Assembly (NCBI GenBank): GCA_019508225.1
Contig: JAEKLZ010000158.1
Span: forward strand, 1-40,956
Direction of reading: 5' to 3'
Source of the DNA: Inquilinus limosus
GTDB lineage: Bacteria > Pseudomonadota > Alphaproteobacteria > DSM-16000 > Inquilinaceae
DNA: 40,956 nt
The notes under the pieces were generated by a model. It was not told where the DNA came from. It saw only the letters and a list, made by a program, of their open reading frames with translations, and did not search any database. How positions within the stretch are numbered: position 1 is the stretch's first letter; every line of letters starts with the position of its first letter. The position numbers were made by a program, and so were the translations under genes. Below, one piece after another: positions 1-13,582 of the stretch.

Positions 1-517
1 AGCCGACGCAGAGCAGCACGGTGATGATGACGAAGCCGATCGAGACTTCGTAGGACACCATCTGCGCCGCGGAGCGCAGGCCGCCGAGGAAGGCGTATTT
101 CGAATTCGACGACCAGCCGGCGATGATGATGCCGTAGACGCCGAGCGACGAGATTGCGAACAGGTACAGCACGCCGACATTGATGTCGGCCAGTACCCAG
201 CCGTCATCGAACGGGATCACCGCCCAGGCCACCAGGCTTAGGAAGAAGGTGATCATCGGCGCCAGGATGAACAGCATCCGGTTGGAGCCGGACGGGATGA
301 TCGTCTCCTTGCTCAGCAGCTTCAGCCCGTCGGCCAGCGGCTGCAGCAGGCCGAAGGGGCCGACCACCATCGGGCCCTGGCGCAGCTGCATCGCCGCCAT
401 CACCTTGCGCTCGGCGAGCGTCAGATAGGCGACCGCGACGATCAGCGGCACGACGATCAGCAGGATCTGGATGACGATCCACAGCATCGGCCAGAGATAT
501 CCGCTCCAGAAACCCAT
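1..517 (-). CDS. nuoH: NADH-quinone oxidoreductase subunit H (partial, 3' end outside window)
   Basis: Membrane subunit of complex I that sits at the junction with the peripheral arm and helps form the quinone chamber. About 172 N-terminal residues are visible, roughly half of the usual length of about 340; the rest lies beyond the left edge. The start is an ATG at 517, four bases after the nuoG stop. The protein opens with a long hydrophobic helix, followed by the family-typical [16 protein letters not shown] and [16 protein letters not shown] segments, then further membrane segments. It follows nuoG in the same operon. Identity rests on these conserved stretches and on gene order. Confidence 0.96.
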   Translation of the reverse strand, partial: MGFWSGYLWPMLWIVIQILLIVVPLIVAVAYLTLAERKVMAAMQLRQGPMVVGPFGLLQPLADGLKLLSKETIIPSGSNRMLFILAPMITFFLSLVAWAVIPFDDGWVLADINVGVLYLFAISSLGVYGIIIAGWSSNSKYAFLGGLRSAAQMVSYEVSIGFVIITVLLCVG

Positions 518-521
518 CGCC

Positions 522-2576
522 CTACTCCGCCGCCGCTTTTTGCTGGCCCAGGATCTCGTCGATGCACTGCGCCATCGTCTCCGAGGCGCGGGTGATCGGG
601 TCCGTCATGTAGAAGTTCTCGACCGCCGAGGCGAAGGGCGCCGGGCCCATCGCGCCCTCGGCGCCGAAGGCCCCCCACTCGCCCGGCGCCTGCACGTCCG
701 GCGTCCCGAAGACCGGGTTCACCGCGACCAGGCGCTGGCGCACCTCCCGCAGGCTGTCATAGGGCAGCTTGCGGCCCAGGACGTCGCTGGCGGCGCGCAG
801 GATCTTCCAGTCCTCGCGCGCCTCACCCGGCGGGAACACCGCCATGCGGGCCTGCTGCACGCGGCCTTCGGTGTTGACGTAGGTCGCGTTCTTCTCGGTG
901 TAGGCGGCGCCCGGCAGGACCACGTCGGCGCGATGGGCGCCGCGGTCGCCGTGATGGCCCTGATAGACCACGAAGGCCTTGCCCAGCCGGCTGGTGTCGA
1001 TCTCGTCGGCCGCCAGCAGCCAGACGAAGTCGATCTCGCCCTTGCCGGCGCCGTCGAGGATGCCGGCGACGTCACGGCCGCCCGGGCCCGGCACGAAGCC
1101 GAGATCCAGGCCGCCGACCCGCGCCGCCGCGGTGTGCAGCACGTTGAAGCCGTTCCAGCCGTCGCGGACCAGGCCGAAGGTCTCGGCGATCCGGCGGCAG
1201 GCGGCCAGCACCTGGGCGCCGTCCTCGCGGGTCAGGGCGCCCTGCCCCACGATCAGCAGCGGCGCCTTGGCGTTGCGCAGCACCTCGGCGAAGCCGTCGG
1301 TGCCGTCGGCGATCGCCGCCAGCGTCTCCGGCCCGGCGCCGAGATGGCGGGTGCGGTAGGTCAGGTCGACAGCCGGGCCGACCACGCCGACGGTCAGGCC
1401 GTTCTTGAGCCAGCGCTTGCGGATGCGGGCGTTGACGATCGCCGCCTCGGAGCGCGGGTTGGTGCCGACCAGCAGGATGACGTCGGCCTGCTCGATCCCG
1501 GCGATGCCGCTGTTGAACAGATAGGCGCCGCGCGGCCCGGCCGGCAGCTTCGCCCCGTCCTGGCGGCAGTCGAGGTTCGGCGAGCCGAAGGCGGTCATCA
1601 GGTCCTTCAACGCGACCATCGCCTCGGCATCGACGGTGTCGCCGGCGATCGCCGCCATGCGCTTGCCGTCCAGCCCCTTGGCCTTGTCGGCGATGGCCTG
1701 GAACGCCTCGGCCCAGCTGGCCGGCTGCAGCTTGCCGTCACGCCGGACATAGGGCCGGTCGATGCGGCGGCGCTTCAGCCCGTCGATCGCGTAGCGGGTC
1801 TTGTCGCTGATCCACTCCTCGTTGACGTCCTCGTTCAGCCGCGGCAGCACCCGCATCACCTCGCCGCCGCGGGCGTCGATGCGGATGTTCGAGCCGATGG
1901 CGTCGAGCACGTCGATGCTCTCGGTCTTGCGCAGCTCCCACGGCCGGGCGCTGAAGGCGTAGGGCTTGGAGGTCAGCGCCCCGACCGGGCAGACATCGAC
2001 CAGGTTGCCCGACAGCTCGGACGCGATCGCCTGCTCGACATAGGTGGTGATCTCCATGTGCTCGCCGCGGTTCACGCCGCCGAGCACCGGCACGCCGGCG
2101 ATCTCGTCGATGAAGCGGATGCAGCGGGTGCACTGGATGCACCGGGTCATGAAGGTCTCGATCAGCGGCCCGAGATACTTGTCGGTGACCGCCCGCTTGC
2201 CTTCGGTATAGCGGCCGCGGTCGAAGCCGTAGGCCACGGCCTGGTCCTGCAGGTCGCACTCGCCGCCCTGGTCGCAGATCGGACAGTCGAGCGGATGGTT
2301 GATCAGCAGGAACTCCATGATGCCGCGCCGCGCATCGCGCACGACATCGGTGTTCGTCTTGATCACCATGCCGTCGCCGGCCGGCATCGCACAGGACGCG
2401 ATCGGCTTCGGCGCCTTCTCCATCTCGACCAGGCACATCCGGCAGTTCGCCGGCACCGAGAGCTTGTCGTGGAAGCAGAAGCGCGGCACCTCGATGCCGA
2501 GGCGCTCGCAGGCCTGCAGCACCGACGTGCCCGGCTCGACCTCGATCTCGACCCCGTCAATCGTCAGCTTGGGCAT
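522..2576 (-). CDS. nuoG: NADH-quinone oxidoreductase subunit G
   Basis: Peripheral-arm subunit of complex I that carries the iron-sulfur relay from NuoF/E toward NuoB; 684 residues, normal for alphaproteobacteria. The N-terminal ferredoxin-like [2Fe-2S] domain has Cys34, Cys45, Cys48 and Cys62. The next cluster site has His94 with Cys98, Cys101 and Cys107. A third has Cys146, Cys149 and Cys152, with a distant Cys196 in VDVCPVGA. The remainder is a molybdopterin-oxidoreductase-like domain. The extra N7 cluster motif of E. coli-type NuoG is not apparent. The ATG at 2576 has an AGGAAGG Shine-Dalgarno, ten bases after the nuoF stop. Confidence 0.97.
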   Translation of the reverse strand: MPKLTIDGVEIEVEPGTSVLQACERLGIEVPRFCFHDKLSVPANCRMCLVEMEKAPKPIASCAMPAGDGMVIKTNTDVVRDARRGIMEFLLINHPLDCPICDQGGECDLQDQAVAYGFDRGRYTEGKRAVTDKYLGPLIETFMTRCIQCTRCIRFIDEIAGVPVLGGVNRGEHMEITTYVEQAIASELSGNLVDVCPVGALTSKPYAFSARPWELRKTESIDVLDAIGSNIRIDARGGEVMRVLPRLNEDVNEEWISDKTRYAIDGLKRRRIDRPYVRRDGKLQPASWAEAFQAIADKAKGLDGKRMAAIAGDTVDAEAMVALKDLMTAFGSPNLDCRQDGAKLPAGPRGAYLFNSGIAGIEQADVILLVGTNPRSEAAIVNARIRKRWLKNGLTVGVVGPAVDLTYRTRHLGAGPETLAAIADGTDGFAEVLRNAKAPLLIVGQGALTREDGAQVLAACRRIAETFGLVRDGWNGFNVLHTAAARVGGLDLGFVPGPGGRDVAGILDGAGKGEIDFVWLLAADEIDTSRLGKAFVVYQGHHGDRGAHRADVVLPGAAYTEKNATYVNTEGRVQQARMAVFPPGEAREDWKILRAASDVLGRKLPYDSLREVRQRLVAVNPVFGTPDVQAPGEWGAFGAEGAMGPAPFASAVENFYMTDPITRASETMAQCIDEILGQQKAAAE

Positions 2577-2586
2577 CGGTGCCTTC

Positions 2587-3884
<1,298 letters not shown>

Positions 3885-3885
<1 letters not shown>

Positions 3886-4733
3886 CACTTTTCTCCCGAA
3901 TCCGCGGTCCCGGCATGGTCGCCGGTCGGCTCGATCCTCTGCGGCGGCCTGCCCTTCTTCTGAGGCTCCGCATCGCCACGATGGGCGCCCGGCGAGGGCT
4001 CGGCCTCGGCCGCGACCTCATGCGCCGGCGGCGCGCCGCCGGCGGGAGCCGGATCCGGCTGATCGGCCTTGTCGCCTTCCGCGACCGGCCGGGCCGCCGA
4101 GGCCGGGACCGCCGGGCGATGGCCCGGGCGCATGTTCAGCAGCGTGGTCGCGCCGGACAGCGCCTGGGAGTTGGTGCGGCCATTCTGCGGGCCCGGCGTG
4201 GTATGCTGCCCGGCCTTCAGCGCGTCGCTCAGCGCGACCGTCTTGTCGTAATCCAGATCCTCGTAGAAATCGTCATTGATCTGGACCATCGGGGCGTTGA
4301 CGCAGGCGCCCAGGCATTCGACCTCGAGCACCGAGAACAGGCCGTCCTCGCTGGTCTCGTGGTTGCCGCAGCCGGCCCGGTCCTGCAGGGCCTTCATCAC
4401 GTCGCCCGAGCCGCGCAGCCAGCACGGCGTGGTGGTGCAGACCTGGAAGAAGTGGCGGCCGACCGGCGCCTTGTTGAACATGGTGTAGAAGCTGGCGACC
4501 TCGTACACCCGGATCCGCGGCATCTCCAGCAGGTCGGCGACATAGTCCATCGCCACCCGCGGGATCCAGTTGTGGTGCTGGCGCTGGGCGATGTCGAGCA
4601 GCGGGATCACCGCGCTCTGCTGCTTGCCCTCGGGGTATTTGGCGATGATCGTCTTCGCCCGCTCGAGATTCTCGGGCGTGAAGGCGAACTCCTTCGGCTG
4701 CTCCGCCTCCGGCGCAATCCCTGCGGCCGTCAT
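3885..4733 (-). CDS. nuoE: NADH-quinone oxidoreductase subunit E, with long C-terminal extension
   Basis: Thioredoxin-like [2Fe-2S] subunit of the complex I NADH dehydrogenase module. The cluster ligands are Cys99, Cys104, Cys140 and Cys144 (C-x4-C and C-x3-C, in CTTTPC and CLGAC). The conserved fold ends near residue 175. The remaining roughly 105 residues are rich in Pro, Ala, Gly, Glu and Asp, end in SGEK and look disordered. E. coli NuoE has no such tail, though extended NuoE proteins are known in alphaproteobacteria. The start overlaps the nuoD stop by four bases (ATGA), and the end touches the nuoF ATG. Confidence 0.96.
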
Positions 4734-5911
4734 CGGTCGATCTCCCCGAACACGATGTCCTGGCTGCCGATGATCGCGACCGCATCGGCCAGCATGTGCC
4801 CCCGGCTCATGAAATCGAGCCCCTGCAGATGGGCGAAACCCGGGGCGCGGATGCGGCAGCGATACGGGCGGTTGGTGCCGTCAGCGACCAGATAGACGCC
4901 GAACTCACCCTTCGGCGCCTCGACCGCGGCATAGGTCTCGCCGGCCGGCACGTGATAGCCCTCGGTGTAGAGCTTGAAGTGGTGGATCAGCGCTTCCATC
5001 GAGCGCTTCATCTCGGCCCGCGGCGGCGGCGACACCTTGCGGTCGGTGGACTTCACCGGACCGTCCTTCGGCATCTGCTCCAGGCACTGCCGGATGATGC
5101 GGTTGGACTGGCGCATCTCCTCGATCCGCAGCAGGTAGCGGGCGTAGCAGTCGCCGGTCAGGCCGACCGGGATGTCGAAGTCGAGCTTGTCATAGACCTC
5201 GTAGGGCTGCGACTTGCGCAGGTCCCAGGACACGTTCGAGGCCCGCAGCATGACGCCGGTGAAGCCCCAGGCCTTGGCCTGCTCGGCCGTCACCACGCCG
5301 ATATCGACCAGGCGCTGCTTGAAGATCCGGTTCTCGGTCAGCAGGCTTTCGAGGTCGTCGACGAATTTCGGGAAGCGCTCGGTGTAGGCGAAGATGTCGT
5401 CGGCCAGGCCGGCCGGCATGTCCTGGGCGACGCCGCCCGGACGGAAATAGTTGGCGTGCAGCCGCGCGCCCGACACCCGCTCGTAGAACTCCATCAGGAG
5501 CTCGCGCTCCTCGAAGCCCCACAGCGACGGAGTCACCGCGCCGACGTCCAGCGCGTAGGTGGTGATGTTGAGCAGGTGGTTGAGGATGCGGCTGATCTCG
5601 GAGAACAGCACCCGGATGTACTGGCCGCGCTCCGGCACGGTGATGCCCAGCAGCCGCTCCACCGCCAGGGCGAAGGCGTGCTCCTGGTTCATCGGCGCGA
5701 CGTAGTCCAGGCGATCGAAATACGGCGTCGCCTGCATGTAGGTCTTGTATTCGATCAGCTTCTCGGTGCCGCGATGCAGCAGCCCGATATGCGGATCGGC
5801 CCGCTCCACCACCTCGCCGTCCAGCTCCAGCACCAGGCGCAGCACGCCGTGCGCGGCCGGGTGCTGCGGGCCGAAGTTCATGGTGTAGGGCTTGATCTGG
5901 GTCTCGACCAT
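4730..5911 (-). CDS. nuoD: NADH-quinone oxidoreductase subunit D
   Basis: The 49-kDa-type subunit of complex I, related to the large subunit of NiFe hydrogenases. Together with NuoB it forms the quinone reduction site. It has 393 residues, the standard length for a separate NuoD. Recognisable stretches include the N-terminal [28 protein letters not shown], and [17 protein letters not shown] near the C-terminus. It is separate from nuoC, unlike the fused nuoCD of E. coli. It begins five bases after the nuoC stop and overlaps nuoE by four bases. Confidence 0.98.
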   Translation of the reverse strand: MVETQIKPYTMNFGPQHPAAHGVLRLVLELDGEVVERADPHIGLLHRGTEKLIEYKTYMQATPYFDRLDYVAPMNQEHAFALAVERLLGITVPERGQYIRVLFSEISRILNHLLNITTYALDVGAVTPSLWGFEERELLMEFYERVSGARLHANYFRPGGVAQDMPAGLADDIFAYTERFPKFVDDLESLLTENRIFKQRLVDIGVVTAEQAKAWGFTGVMLRASNVSWDLRKSQPYEVYDKLDFDIPVGLTGDCYARYLLRIEEMRQSNRIIRQCLEQMPKDGPVKSTDRKVSPPPRAEMKRSMEALIHHFKLYTEGYHVPAGETYAAVEAPKGEFGVYLVADGTNRPYRCRIRAPGFAHLQGLDFMSRGHMLADAVAIIGSQDIVFGEIDR

Positions 5912-5916
5912 GATGC

Positions 5917-6564
5917 TTACGCCTTCGGCTCGTTCAGCGCGGCCTTCTCGTCGCCCGGCAGGACCACGGGCACATCAGGACCGGGCCGCGTCATGCCCTC
6001 CCACGGGCTGAGGAAGTCGAAGGTGCGGAAATCCTGGGTCAGCTTGACCGGCTCGTAGACCACCCGCTTCTGCTCGTTGTCGTAGCGGACCTCGACATAG
6101 CCGGTCAGCGGGAAATCCTTGCGCAGCGGATGCCCCTCGAAGCCGTAATCGGTCAGGATGCGGCGCAGGTCCGGATTGTCGGCGAAGAAGATGCCGTACA
6201 GGTCCCAGGCCTCGCGCTCGAACCAGGTCGCGGCCGGGAAGGTGCCGGCGGCGGACGGCACCGGCGTGTCCTCGTCGGTCGTCAGCTTGATCCGGATCCG
6301 GCGGTTATGCCGGAAGCTGAGCAGGTGGTAGATCACCTCCAGCCGCTCCGGCCGGGTCGGGTAGTCGGCGCCGCAGATGTCGGTCAGCTGCTCGAACAGG
6401 GTCTCGGGCGCGTCGCGCAGATGGGTCAGCACCCGGACGATCGAGTCGCGCCGGACGGTCAGGGTCAGCTCGGCCGTCGGCGACACCGCGTGATCGAGCA
6501 CATCCGCGCCCAGCGCCGCCGCAAGGGCCGTGCCGAGATCGGTCAGTTCCAGGATCGATGCCAT
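5917..6564 (-). CDS. nuoC: NADH-quinone oxidoreductase subunit C
   Basis: The 30-kDa-type peripheral subunit of complex I; 215 residues. The family signature is visible as [15 protein letters not shown] followed by [20 protein letters not shown]. The reading frame remains open upstream into nuoB, but the ATG at 6564, giving [11 protein letters not shown], lies 17 bases after the nuoB stop with a purine-rich GGGAAGCGAG stretch before it. That makes it the sensible start. The downstream neighbour is nuoD, five bases away. Confidence 0.97.
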   Translation of the reverse strand: MASILELTDLGTALAAALGADVLDHAVSPTAELTLTVRRDSIVRVLTHLRDAPETLFEQLTDICGADYPTRPERLEVIYHLLSFRHNRRIRIKLTTDEDTPVPSAAGTFPAATWFEREAWDLYGIFFADNPDLRRILTDYGFEGHPLRKDFPLTGYVEVRYDNEQKRVVYEPVKLTQDFRTFDFLSPWEGMTRPGPDVPVVLPGDEKAALNEPKA

Positions 6565-6581
6565 TCTCGCTTCCCGATCCC

Positions 6582-7145
6582 TCAGCGGATGATCCGGTTG
6601 CCGCGCCGGATCTTCTTCTGCAGCTGCATGATGCCGTAGACCAGGGCCTCGGCCGTCGGCGGGCAGCCCGGGACATAGATGTCGACCGGGACGACGCGGT
6701 CGCAGCCGCGCACCACCGAATAGGAATAGTGGTAGTAGCCGCCGCCATTGGCGCAGGAGCCCATCGAGATGACCCAGCGCGGCTCGGGCATCTGGTCGTA
6801 GACCTTGCGCAGGGCCGGGGCCATCTTGTTGGTCAGCGTGCCGGCGACGATCATGACGTCGGACTGGCGCGGGCTGGGCCGCGGGATGACCCCGAGTCGA
6901 TCCAGGTCGTAGCGCGGCATGTAGGCGTGGATCATCTCCACCGCGCAGCAGGCCAGGCCGAAGGTCATCGGCCACAGCGACCCGGTGCGGGCCCAGTCGA
7001 GCACCGCGTCGAGTCGGGTCAGCAGGAAGCCCTTGTCCTGGATCTCGGCATTGACGGCGCTGATCACCGCCTGCTGGCCCGGGCCCGGCGGGATGGGCGT
7101 GCCGATGCCCACGGGGCTGCTCGGCTGCGTCGCGCTCACTCCCAT
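6582..7145 (-). CDS. nuoB: NADH-quinone oxidoreductase subunit B
   Basis: Complex I subunit that carries the terminal [4Fe-4S] cluster N2. The ligands are the adjacent Cys66-Cys67 (GLACCAVEM), Cys131 (MGSCANGG) and Cys161 ([11 protein letters not shown]). It has 187 residues, with a Pro/Gly-rich N-terminus before the conserved core. The ATG at 7145 lies inside the end of nuoA, a ten-base overlap, and has GGGAG seven bases upstream, so the two genes are translationally coupled. A GTG at 7139 is an unlikely alternative. Confidence 0.98.
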   Translation of the reverse strand: MGVSATQPSSPVGIGTPIPPGPGQQAVISAVNAEIQDKGFLLTRLDAVLDWARTGSLWPMTFGLACCAVEMIHAYMPRYDLDRLGVIPRPSPRQSDVMIVAGTLTNKMAPALRKVYDQMPEPRWVISMGSCANGGGYYHYSYSVVRGCDRVVPVDIYVPGCPPTAEALVYGIMQLQKKIRRGNRIIR

Positions 7146-7504
7146 TCCAGCGCTCCCTTCTTCCACTCGTAGATGAAGCCGACGGTCAGGACCCCGAGGA
7201 ACACGATCATCGACCAGAAGCCGAACATCCCGATGTCCTTGAGCGCCACCGCCCAGGGGAACAGGAACGCCACTTCCAGGTCGAAGATGATGAACAGGAT
7301 CGAGACCAGATAGAACCGGACGTCGAACTTGGAGCGCGCATCGGCGAAGGCATCGAAGCCGCACTCATAGGCCGAGAGCTTCTCGCTGTCCGGATTCTGC
7401 TTCCCGACGACGAGGGACATGCCGACCATCAGGCCGGCGATGGCGATGGCGATCGCCAGGAAGACGAGGATCGGAAAGTACTCCGACACTAGAGAGGTCG
7501 TCAT
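7136..7504 (-). CDS. nuoA: NADH-quinone oxidoreductase subunit A
   Basis: Small membrane subunit of complex I and the first gene of the nuo operon. It has 122 residues and three hydrophobic segments. The conserved loop between the first and second ([14 protein letters not shown]) contains the family's Cys, and [22 protein letters not shown] follows in two runs. The Shine-Dalgarno before the ATG at 7504 is weak (GGTGAG two bases away). A strong hairpin lies just upstream at 7523-7555, so translation initiation may be structure-dependent. Confidence 0.97.
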   Translation of the reverse strand: MTTSLVSEYFPILVFLAIAIAIAGLMVGMSLVVGKQNPDSEKLSAYECGFDAFADARSKFDVRFYLVSILFIIFDLEVAFLFPWAVALKDIGMFGFWSMIVFLGVLTVGFIYEWKKGALEWE

Positions 7505-7606
7505 CGCTCACCCGTCACACGTGGAGCCTGCGCGATCTTGATCGGCAGGCGCTCCACCCCAAATCTCTTTCTTCGTCGTGAAGGCCGGCGGCCTTTATAG
7601 GCCGGC
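7505..7606 (-). other. Structured 5' leader of the nuo operon
   Basis: No gene is seen between nuoA and tRNA-Asp. Next to nuoA is a stem-loop at 7523-7555. Its arms 7526-7531 and 7545-7550 (GCCTGC/GCAGGC) enclose an inner CGAT/ATCG stem with a four-base loop, and outer GGA/TCC pairs extend it. Farther up, 7581-7595 can form AAGGCC-GGC-GGCCTT. Alternatively, the palindromic GCCGGC at 7584-7589 can pair with the copy at 7601-7606. These two foldings exclude each other. Function is unknown. Confidence 0.5.
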
Positions 7607-7634
7607 ATGTCGGACGAGAGAAGCGAATTTCCGC

Positions 7635-7663
7635 CATATTTCTTAGATGCGAATGCTTCTCAA
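7635..7663 (-). promoter_or_regulatory. Candidate sigma-70 promoter of nuo operon
   Basis: On the minus strand TTGAGA (7658-7663) is followed after exactly 17 bases by AATATG (7635-7640). It lies about 130 bases upstream of nuoA in a locally AT-richer stretch. The -10 match is modest, so the call rests mainly on spacing and position. Confidence 0.35.
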
Positions 7664-7815
7664 CCGCATGATTTTGTTGGGAACTTTGCCCGTTCCGGGC
7701 GATGCCGCGGACGGCCAGTTGGACCGGCGGGTCCAGCCGCGTCCAAATGCAGCAAGGCCCGCGCTCCGTCAAAGACGGGCCGGCCCGGGGCAAGCATTGC
7801 GATAGTCGGGGGAAG

Positions 7816-7892
<77 letters not shown>

Positions 7893-7923
7893 GCATCTGG
7901 CCGCTCATCGCGGCGAGGCGCTT

Positions 7924-7952
7924 GAGATACCCACTCCACCGGGGGCTGTCAA
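7924..7952 (-). promoter_or_regulatory. Promoter of tRNA-Asp
   Basis: A perfect -35 box TTGACA (7947-7952) and TATCTC (7924-7929) are separated by 17 bases on the minus strand. The expected transcription start would be about 25 bases before the mature tRNA-Asp 5' end, normal for a tRNA gene. Confidence 0.65.
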
Positions 7953-8053
7953 CTCGTATTCCCGGCGGCGGAGCGGTATTTTCGCGGCAGTCCGAACCCT
8001 GGGAAGAGGCCTGGGATTCGGGGCCGCCCGGACGGCGGAAGCCGCCGGGAAAC

Positions 8054-8129
8054 TGGTGGGCGATGACGGGCTCGAACCGCCGACACTCGGTGTGTAAAAC
8101 CGATGCTCTACCAACTGAGCTAATCGCCC
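8054..8129 (-). tRNA. tRNA-Val (TAC)
   Basis: Cloverleaf of 76 bases with encoded CCA at 8054-8056. The acceptor GGGCGAT pairs with ATCGCCC. The anticodon stem TCGGT/ACCGA encloses TTTACAC, anticodon TAC for valine. The T-loop is GGTTCGAGCC. No clear promoter of its own was found. A 9-bp perfect hairpin (8137-8158) sits directly upstream, so it may be transcribed by read-through from hupB. Confidence 0.97.
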
Positions 8130-8136
8130 GGGCGGA

Positions 8137-8203
8137 CCCGCGGGATCGCTCCCGCGGGGGCCGGACATGAATCGGCCGGTCGGGCCAAGGCGCCGACCGG
8201 CCG
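8137..8203 (-). terminator. Two hairpins after hupB (terminator-like)
   Basis: The first hairpin after the hupB stop pairs 8193-8203 with 8173-8183: an 11-bp perfect stem CCGGCCGGTCGG-type with a 9-base loop. A second pairs 8150-8158 with 8137-8145 (9 bp, loop of four). Neither has a good T-tract, so termination may be partial, which would fit read-through into tRNA-Val. Confidence 0.5.
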
Positions 8204-8225
8204 GTTCAGGCATATGCCCGGAGGC

Positions 8226-8519
8226 TTACTTCTTCTTGCCGCTCGCCGCGTTGACGGAGTCCTTCAGGCCCTTGCCGGCCTTGAACTTGACCTGCTTGGA
8301 GGCGGCGATCTTGATGGTCTCGCCGGTCCGCGGATTGCGGCCTTCCGAAGCGGCACGCGCCGCGACGGCGAAGGTGCCGAACCCAACGAGGCGGACTTCC
8401 CCCCCCTTCGTCAACGTCTGGGTGACGCCGTCGATGAAGCTGTCGATGGCGTTACCAGCATCGGCACGCGACAGACCGGTGCTTTCCGCGACGTGTGCGA
8501 CGAGATCGTTCTTGTTCAC
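8226..8519 (-). CDS. hupB: DNA-binding protein HU
   Basis: Histone-like nucleoid protein of 97 residues that binds and bends DNA as a dimer. The N-terminal MNKNDLVAHVA helix region, the dimer core, and the arm motif GRNPRTGETIKI with a Lys-rich C-terminus (ending SGKKK) are typical of HU-beta. The start codon is GTG at 8519, supported by a strong AAGGAGG Shine-Dalgarno (8527-8533) seven bases away. The 5' untranslated region holds a 7-bp hairpin at 8553-8570. It follows lon on the same strand, as in many proteobacteria, but has its own promoter candidate. Confidence 0.97.
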   Translation of the reverse strand: MNKNDLVAHVAESTGLSRADAGNAIDSFIDGVTQTLTKGGEVRLVGFGTFAVAARAASEGRNPRTGETIKIAASKQVKFKAGKGLKDSVNAASGKKK

Positions 8520-8640
8520 GTGTCGGCCTCCTTCAGGCTCTGTGTTGGTCGTTCCGGCGGGTTCGCCGGATACAGGCTAGGTACATCTCCATACCGACAA
8601 CCGTTCGATGCGCCTTTTCCCGACACCGAAACGTCACGAA

Positions 8641-8669
8641 ATGTAAGCGTATCGCGGAAACCTGGTCAA
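8641..8669 (-). promoter_or_regulatory. Candidate promoter of hupB
   Basis: TTGACC (8664-8669) and TTACAT (8641-8646) are separated by 17 bases on the minus strand, in the intergenic region between lon and hupB. This would give a leader of about 115 bases that includes the hairpin at 8553-8570. Confidence 0.5.
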
Positions 8670-8672
8670 TCG

Positions 8673-8721
8673 TCGGCGGCCCTGAAACACATGGAATTCT
8701 GCCGAGTTCCAAGGCCGCCGA
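8673..8721 (-). repeat. 9-bp inverted repeat between lon and hupB promoter
   Basis: The arms 8673-8681 and 8713-8721 are perfect reverse complements (TCGGCGGCC/GGCCGCCGA), separated by 31 bases. The repeat lies between the lon stop and the hupB -35 box. It could be a loose terminator for lon or a protein site for hupB control. No T-tract follows. Confidence 0.35.
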
Positions 8722-8727
8722 GATACC

Positions 8728-11133
<2,406 letters not shown>

Positions 11134-11343
11134 GCGTTCTGCCTTACTGGGGTGGGCAGCGGCCCGGGAAGTGGCGCCGCGCCGGCGCCGGACGGTGGAG
11201 ACCCGGCGCGCCCAATAGACGTGGCGATGACCGGAGGCCGTTCAAGGGACGGGTATGCTGCAGCCCTCATGATCCAGTCACAAGAGCGCAATCGGGTCAC
11301 AGTGGCAAGCCCGGGGCCGCGCGCCGCGGCGATTCGAAACGAA

Positions 11344-11371
11344 ACAGCCGATGCCCGGAGGCATCGGCTGT
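11344..11371 (-). terminator. Rho-independent terminator of clpX
   Basis: A 12-bp perfect stem (11344-11355 with 11360-11371) with a four-base loop starts 32 bases after the clpX stop on the minus strand. It is followed by TTCGTTTCG, a broken T-rich tract. Confidence 0.75.
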
Positions 11372-11403
11372 CAGGTCGGTCAGGATCGGTCCGGTTCCCG
11401 GTC

Positions 11404-12669
11404 TCAGGCGCCGGGAGCGCGGTCCTGCTGTTTCTCGGCGTAGATCAGCAGCGGCTTGGCGCGGCCGTCGACCACCTCGCGGTTGACCACGATCTCGACC
11501 ACGCCGTTCATGCTCGGCAGGTCGTACATCGGCTCGAGCAGGATGCTTTCCATGATCGAGCGCAGGCCGCGTGCGCCGGTCTTGCGCTGGATCGCCCGGC
11601 TGGCAATGCCCTTCAGGGCATCTTCAGTCAGCGACAGGTGCACGTCCTCCATCTCGAACAGGCGCTGATACTGCTTCACCAGCGCGTTCTTCGGCCGGGA
11701 CAGGATCTCGATCAGCGCCTCCGAGTCGAGGTCCTCGAGCGTCGCCACCACGGGCAGACGGCCGACGAACTCCGGGATCAGGCCGAACTTCAGCAGATCC
11801 TCGGGCTCGACCTCGCTGAAGATCTCGCCGGTCGTCCGCTCATCCGGCCCGCGCACATCGGCGCCGAAGCCGAGCGAGCTGCCGCGTCCGCGCGACGAGA
11901 TGATCTTCTCCAAGCCGGAGAAGGCACCGCCGCAGATGAACAGGATGTTGGTGGTGTCGACCTGCAGGAACTCCTGCTGCGGGTGCTTGCGCCCGCCCTG
12001 CGGCGGCACCGAGGCGATGGTGCCCTCCATGATCTTCAGCAGGGCCTGCTGCACGCCCTCGCCCGAAACGTCGCGGGTGATCGAGGGGTTGTCCGACTTG
12101 CGGCTGATCTTGTCGACCTCGTCGATGTAGACGATGCCGCGCTGCGCCCGCTCGACATTGTAGTCGGCGGCCTGCAGCAGCTTGAGGATGATGTTCTCGA
12201 CATCCTCGCCGACATAGCCCGCCTCGGTCAGCGTCGTGGCGTCGGCCATGGTGAAGGGAACATCGAGGATGCGGGCCAGGGTCTGGGCCAGCAGCGTCTT
12301 GCCGCAGCCGGTCGGCCCGATCAGCAGGATGTTCGACTTCGCGAGCTCGACCTCGCCGTTCTTCTGGCCGTGCGCCAGCCGCTTGTAGTGGTTGTGCACG
12401 GCGACCGAGAGCACCTTCTTCGCGTGCTCCTGGCCGATCACGTAGTCGTCCAGAACCTTGCGGATGTCCTTCGGCGTCGGGACCCCGTCACGGTTCTTGA
12501 CCAGCGTGGTCTTGTTTTCCTCACGGATGATGTCGGTGCACAGCTCGACGCACTCGTCGCAGATGAACACAGTCGGGCCCGCAATCAGCTTGCGAACCTC
12601 GTGCTGGCTCTTGCCGCAGAACGAGCAGTAGAGCGTGTTCTTCGAGTCACCGCCTGCGGTCTTACCCAT
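11404..12669 (-). CDS. clpX: ATP-dependent Clp protease, ATP-binding subunit ClpX
   Basis: Hexameric AAA+ unfoldase that feeds substrates to ClpP; 421 residues. The N-terminal zinc-binding domain has Cys15, Cys18, Cys37 and Cys40. Walker A is GPTGCGKT, and the pore loop GYVGEDVEN and Walker [11 protein letters not shown] follow. The ClpP-docking IGF-type loop is less obvious at a glance (SLGFGADV). The frame is open farther upstream, but the ATG at 12669 with GAGG five bases before it gives the conserved MGKT start. It is encoded 207 bases after clpP. Confidence 0.98.
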   Translation of the reverse strand: MGKTAGGDSKNTLYCSFCGKSQHEVRKLIAGPTVFICDECVELCTDIIREENKTTLVKNRDGVPTPKDIRKVLDDYVIGQEHAKKVLSVAVHNHYKRLAHGQKNGEVELAKSNILLIGPTGCGKTLLAQTLARILDVPFTMADATTLTEAGYVGEDVENIILKLLQAADYNVERAQRGIVYIDEVDKISRKSDNPSITRDVSGEGVQQALLKIMEGTIASVPPQGGRKHPQQEFLQVDTTNILFICGGAFSGLEKIISSRGRGSSLGFGADVRGPDERTTGEIFSEVEPEDLLKFGLIPEFVGRLPVVATLEDLDSEALIEILSRPKNALVKQYQRLFEMEDVHLSLTEDALKGIASRAIQRKTGARGLRSIMESILLEPMYDLPSMNGVVEIVVNREVVDGRAKPLLIYAEKQQDRAPGA

Positions 12670-12876
12670 CACTGCCTCACTTCCGCATCCGCGCTGCCGA
12701 TCCGCGTGCCCCCCGCCGCGGGGAACCGAGCTTGCGGGCCGGGATGCGGCTGCCTCCAGATGGCGGCGGCTCCGCCCTGCAGCAAGGTCGTCCCCGTGCA
12801 AGGCAGATCCGCATCATCACGAATCAACATAGCGCCCTTCGGCCCTGTTCGGTAGGGCCGCGGGCAAAGAGATCGA

Positions 12877-13497
12877 TTATTCGGCAACGGTCGGGCGCCG
12901 TTCGACGACCTCATCGACGATTCCGAAGCCCTTGGCTTCGTCGGCCGACATGAACTTGTCGCGGTCCATCGAGCGCTCGATCTCCTCGAGCGACTGGCCG
13001 GTGTGCTTGACGTAGACCTCGTTCAGCCGCTGCCGCAGCTTGAGGATCTCGCGCGCCTGGATCTCGATGTCCGAGGCCTGGCCGCGGGCGCCGCCCGAGG
13101 GCTGGTGCACCATGATCCGGCTGTTCGGCAGGGCGAAGCGCTTACCCGGGGCGCCGGCGGCCAGCAGCAGCGAGCCCATCGAGGCCGCCTGGCCGATGCA
13201 GACGGTCATGATCTTCGGCTGGATGTACTGCATGGTGTCGTAGATCGCCATGCCCGCCGTGATCACCCCGCCCGGCGAGTTGATGTAGAAGGCGATGTCC
13301 TTCTTCGGGTTCTCGGATTCGAGAAACAGCAGCTGGGCGCAGACCAGGCTGGCGAGCTCGTCGTAGATCGGCCCGGTCAGGAAGATGATCCGCTCCTTGA
13401 GGAGGCGGGAATAGATGTCATAGGCGCGCTCGCCGCGATTGGTCTGCTCGACCACCATCGGGACCAGGGCGTTCATGGTCGGCTGATACGGAGGCAT
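12877..13497 (-). CDS. clpP: ATP-dependent Clp protease proteolytic subunit ClpP
   Basis: Tetradecameric serine peptidase, partner of ClpX and possibly ClpA; 206 residues. The catalytic triad is intact: Ser106 in QAASMGS, His131 in IMVHQPSGG and Asp180 in MDRDKFMS. The N-terminal propeptide-like segment is short. It lies between tig and clpX, the usual order. An 18-base hairpin-forming sequence (12841-12859) follows the stop without a T-tract. This is the standard ClpP of the genome; a divergent second copy is encoded at 26261. Confidence 0.98.
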   Translation of the reverse strand: MPPYQPTMNALVPMVVEQTNRGERAYDIYSRLLKERIIFLTGPIYDELASLVCAQLLFLESENPKKDIAFYINSPGGVITAGMAIYDTMQYIQPKIMTVCIGQAASMGSLLLAAGAPGKRFALPNSRIMVHQPSGGARGQASDIEIQAREILKLRQRLNEVYVKHTGQSLEEIERSMDRDKFMSADEAKGFGIVDEVVERRPTVAE

Positions 13498-13549
13498 ACG
13501 TTCCTCGAAGGGCTCGCGCGGGCCGGCAGGGCGCCGCGGCTCGCCCCTA

Positions 13550-13579
13550 CATTAGGGGAGGTCCGCGGCGACCTTCAAC
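13550..13579 (-). promoter_or_regulatory. Candidate heat-shock (RpoH-type) promoter of clpP
   Basis: On the minus strand GTTGAA (13574-13579) is followed after 15 bases by CCCCTAATG (13550-13558). This resembles the sigma-32 pattern CTTGAA-N13-16-CCCCATNT. It starts four bases after the tig stop and lies about 50 bases before clpP. The -10 part also forms a small CCCCTA/TAGGGG hairpin. Confidence 0.4.
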
Positions 13580-13582
13580 CGG

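Noticed and set aside
11134-11403. Heat-shock promoter of lon (CCCTTGAAC on the minus strand)
   Set aside because: The -35-like part is good, but no -10 element fits at RpoH spacing; the next CTATTG is 22 bases away. Not listed as a feature.
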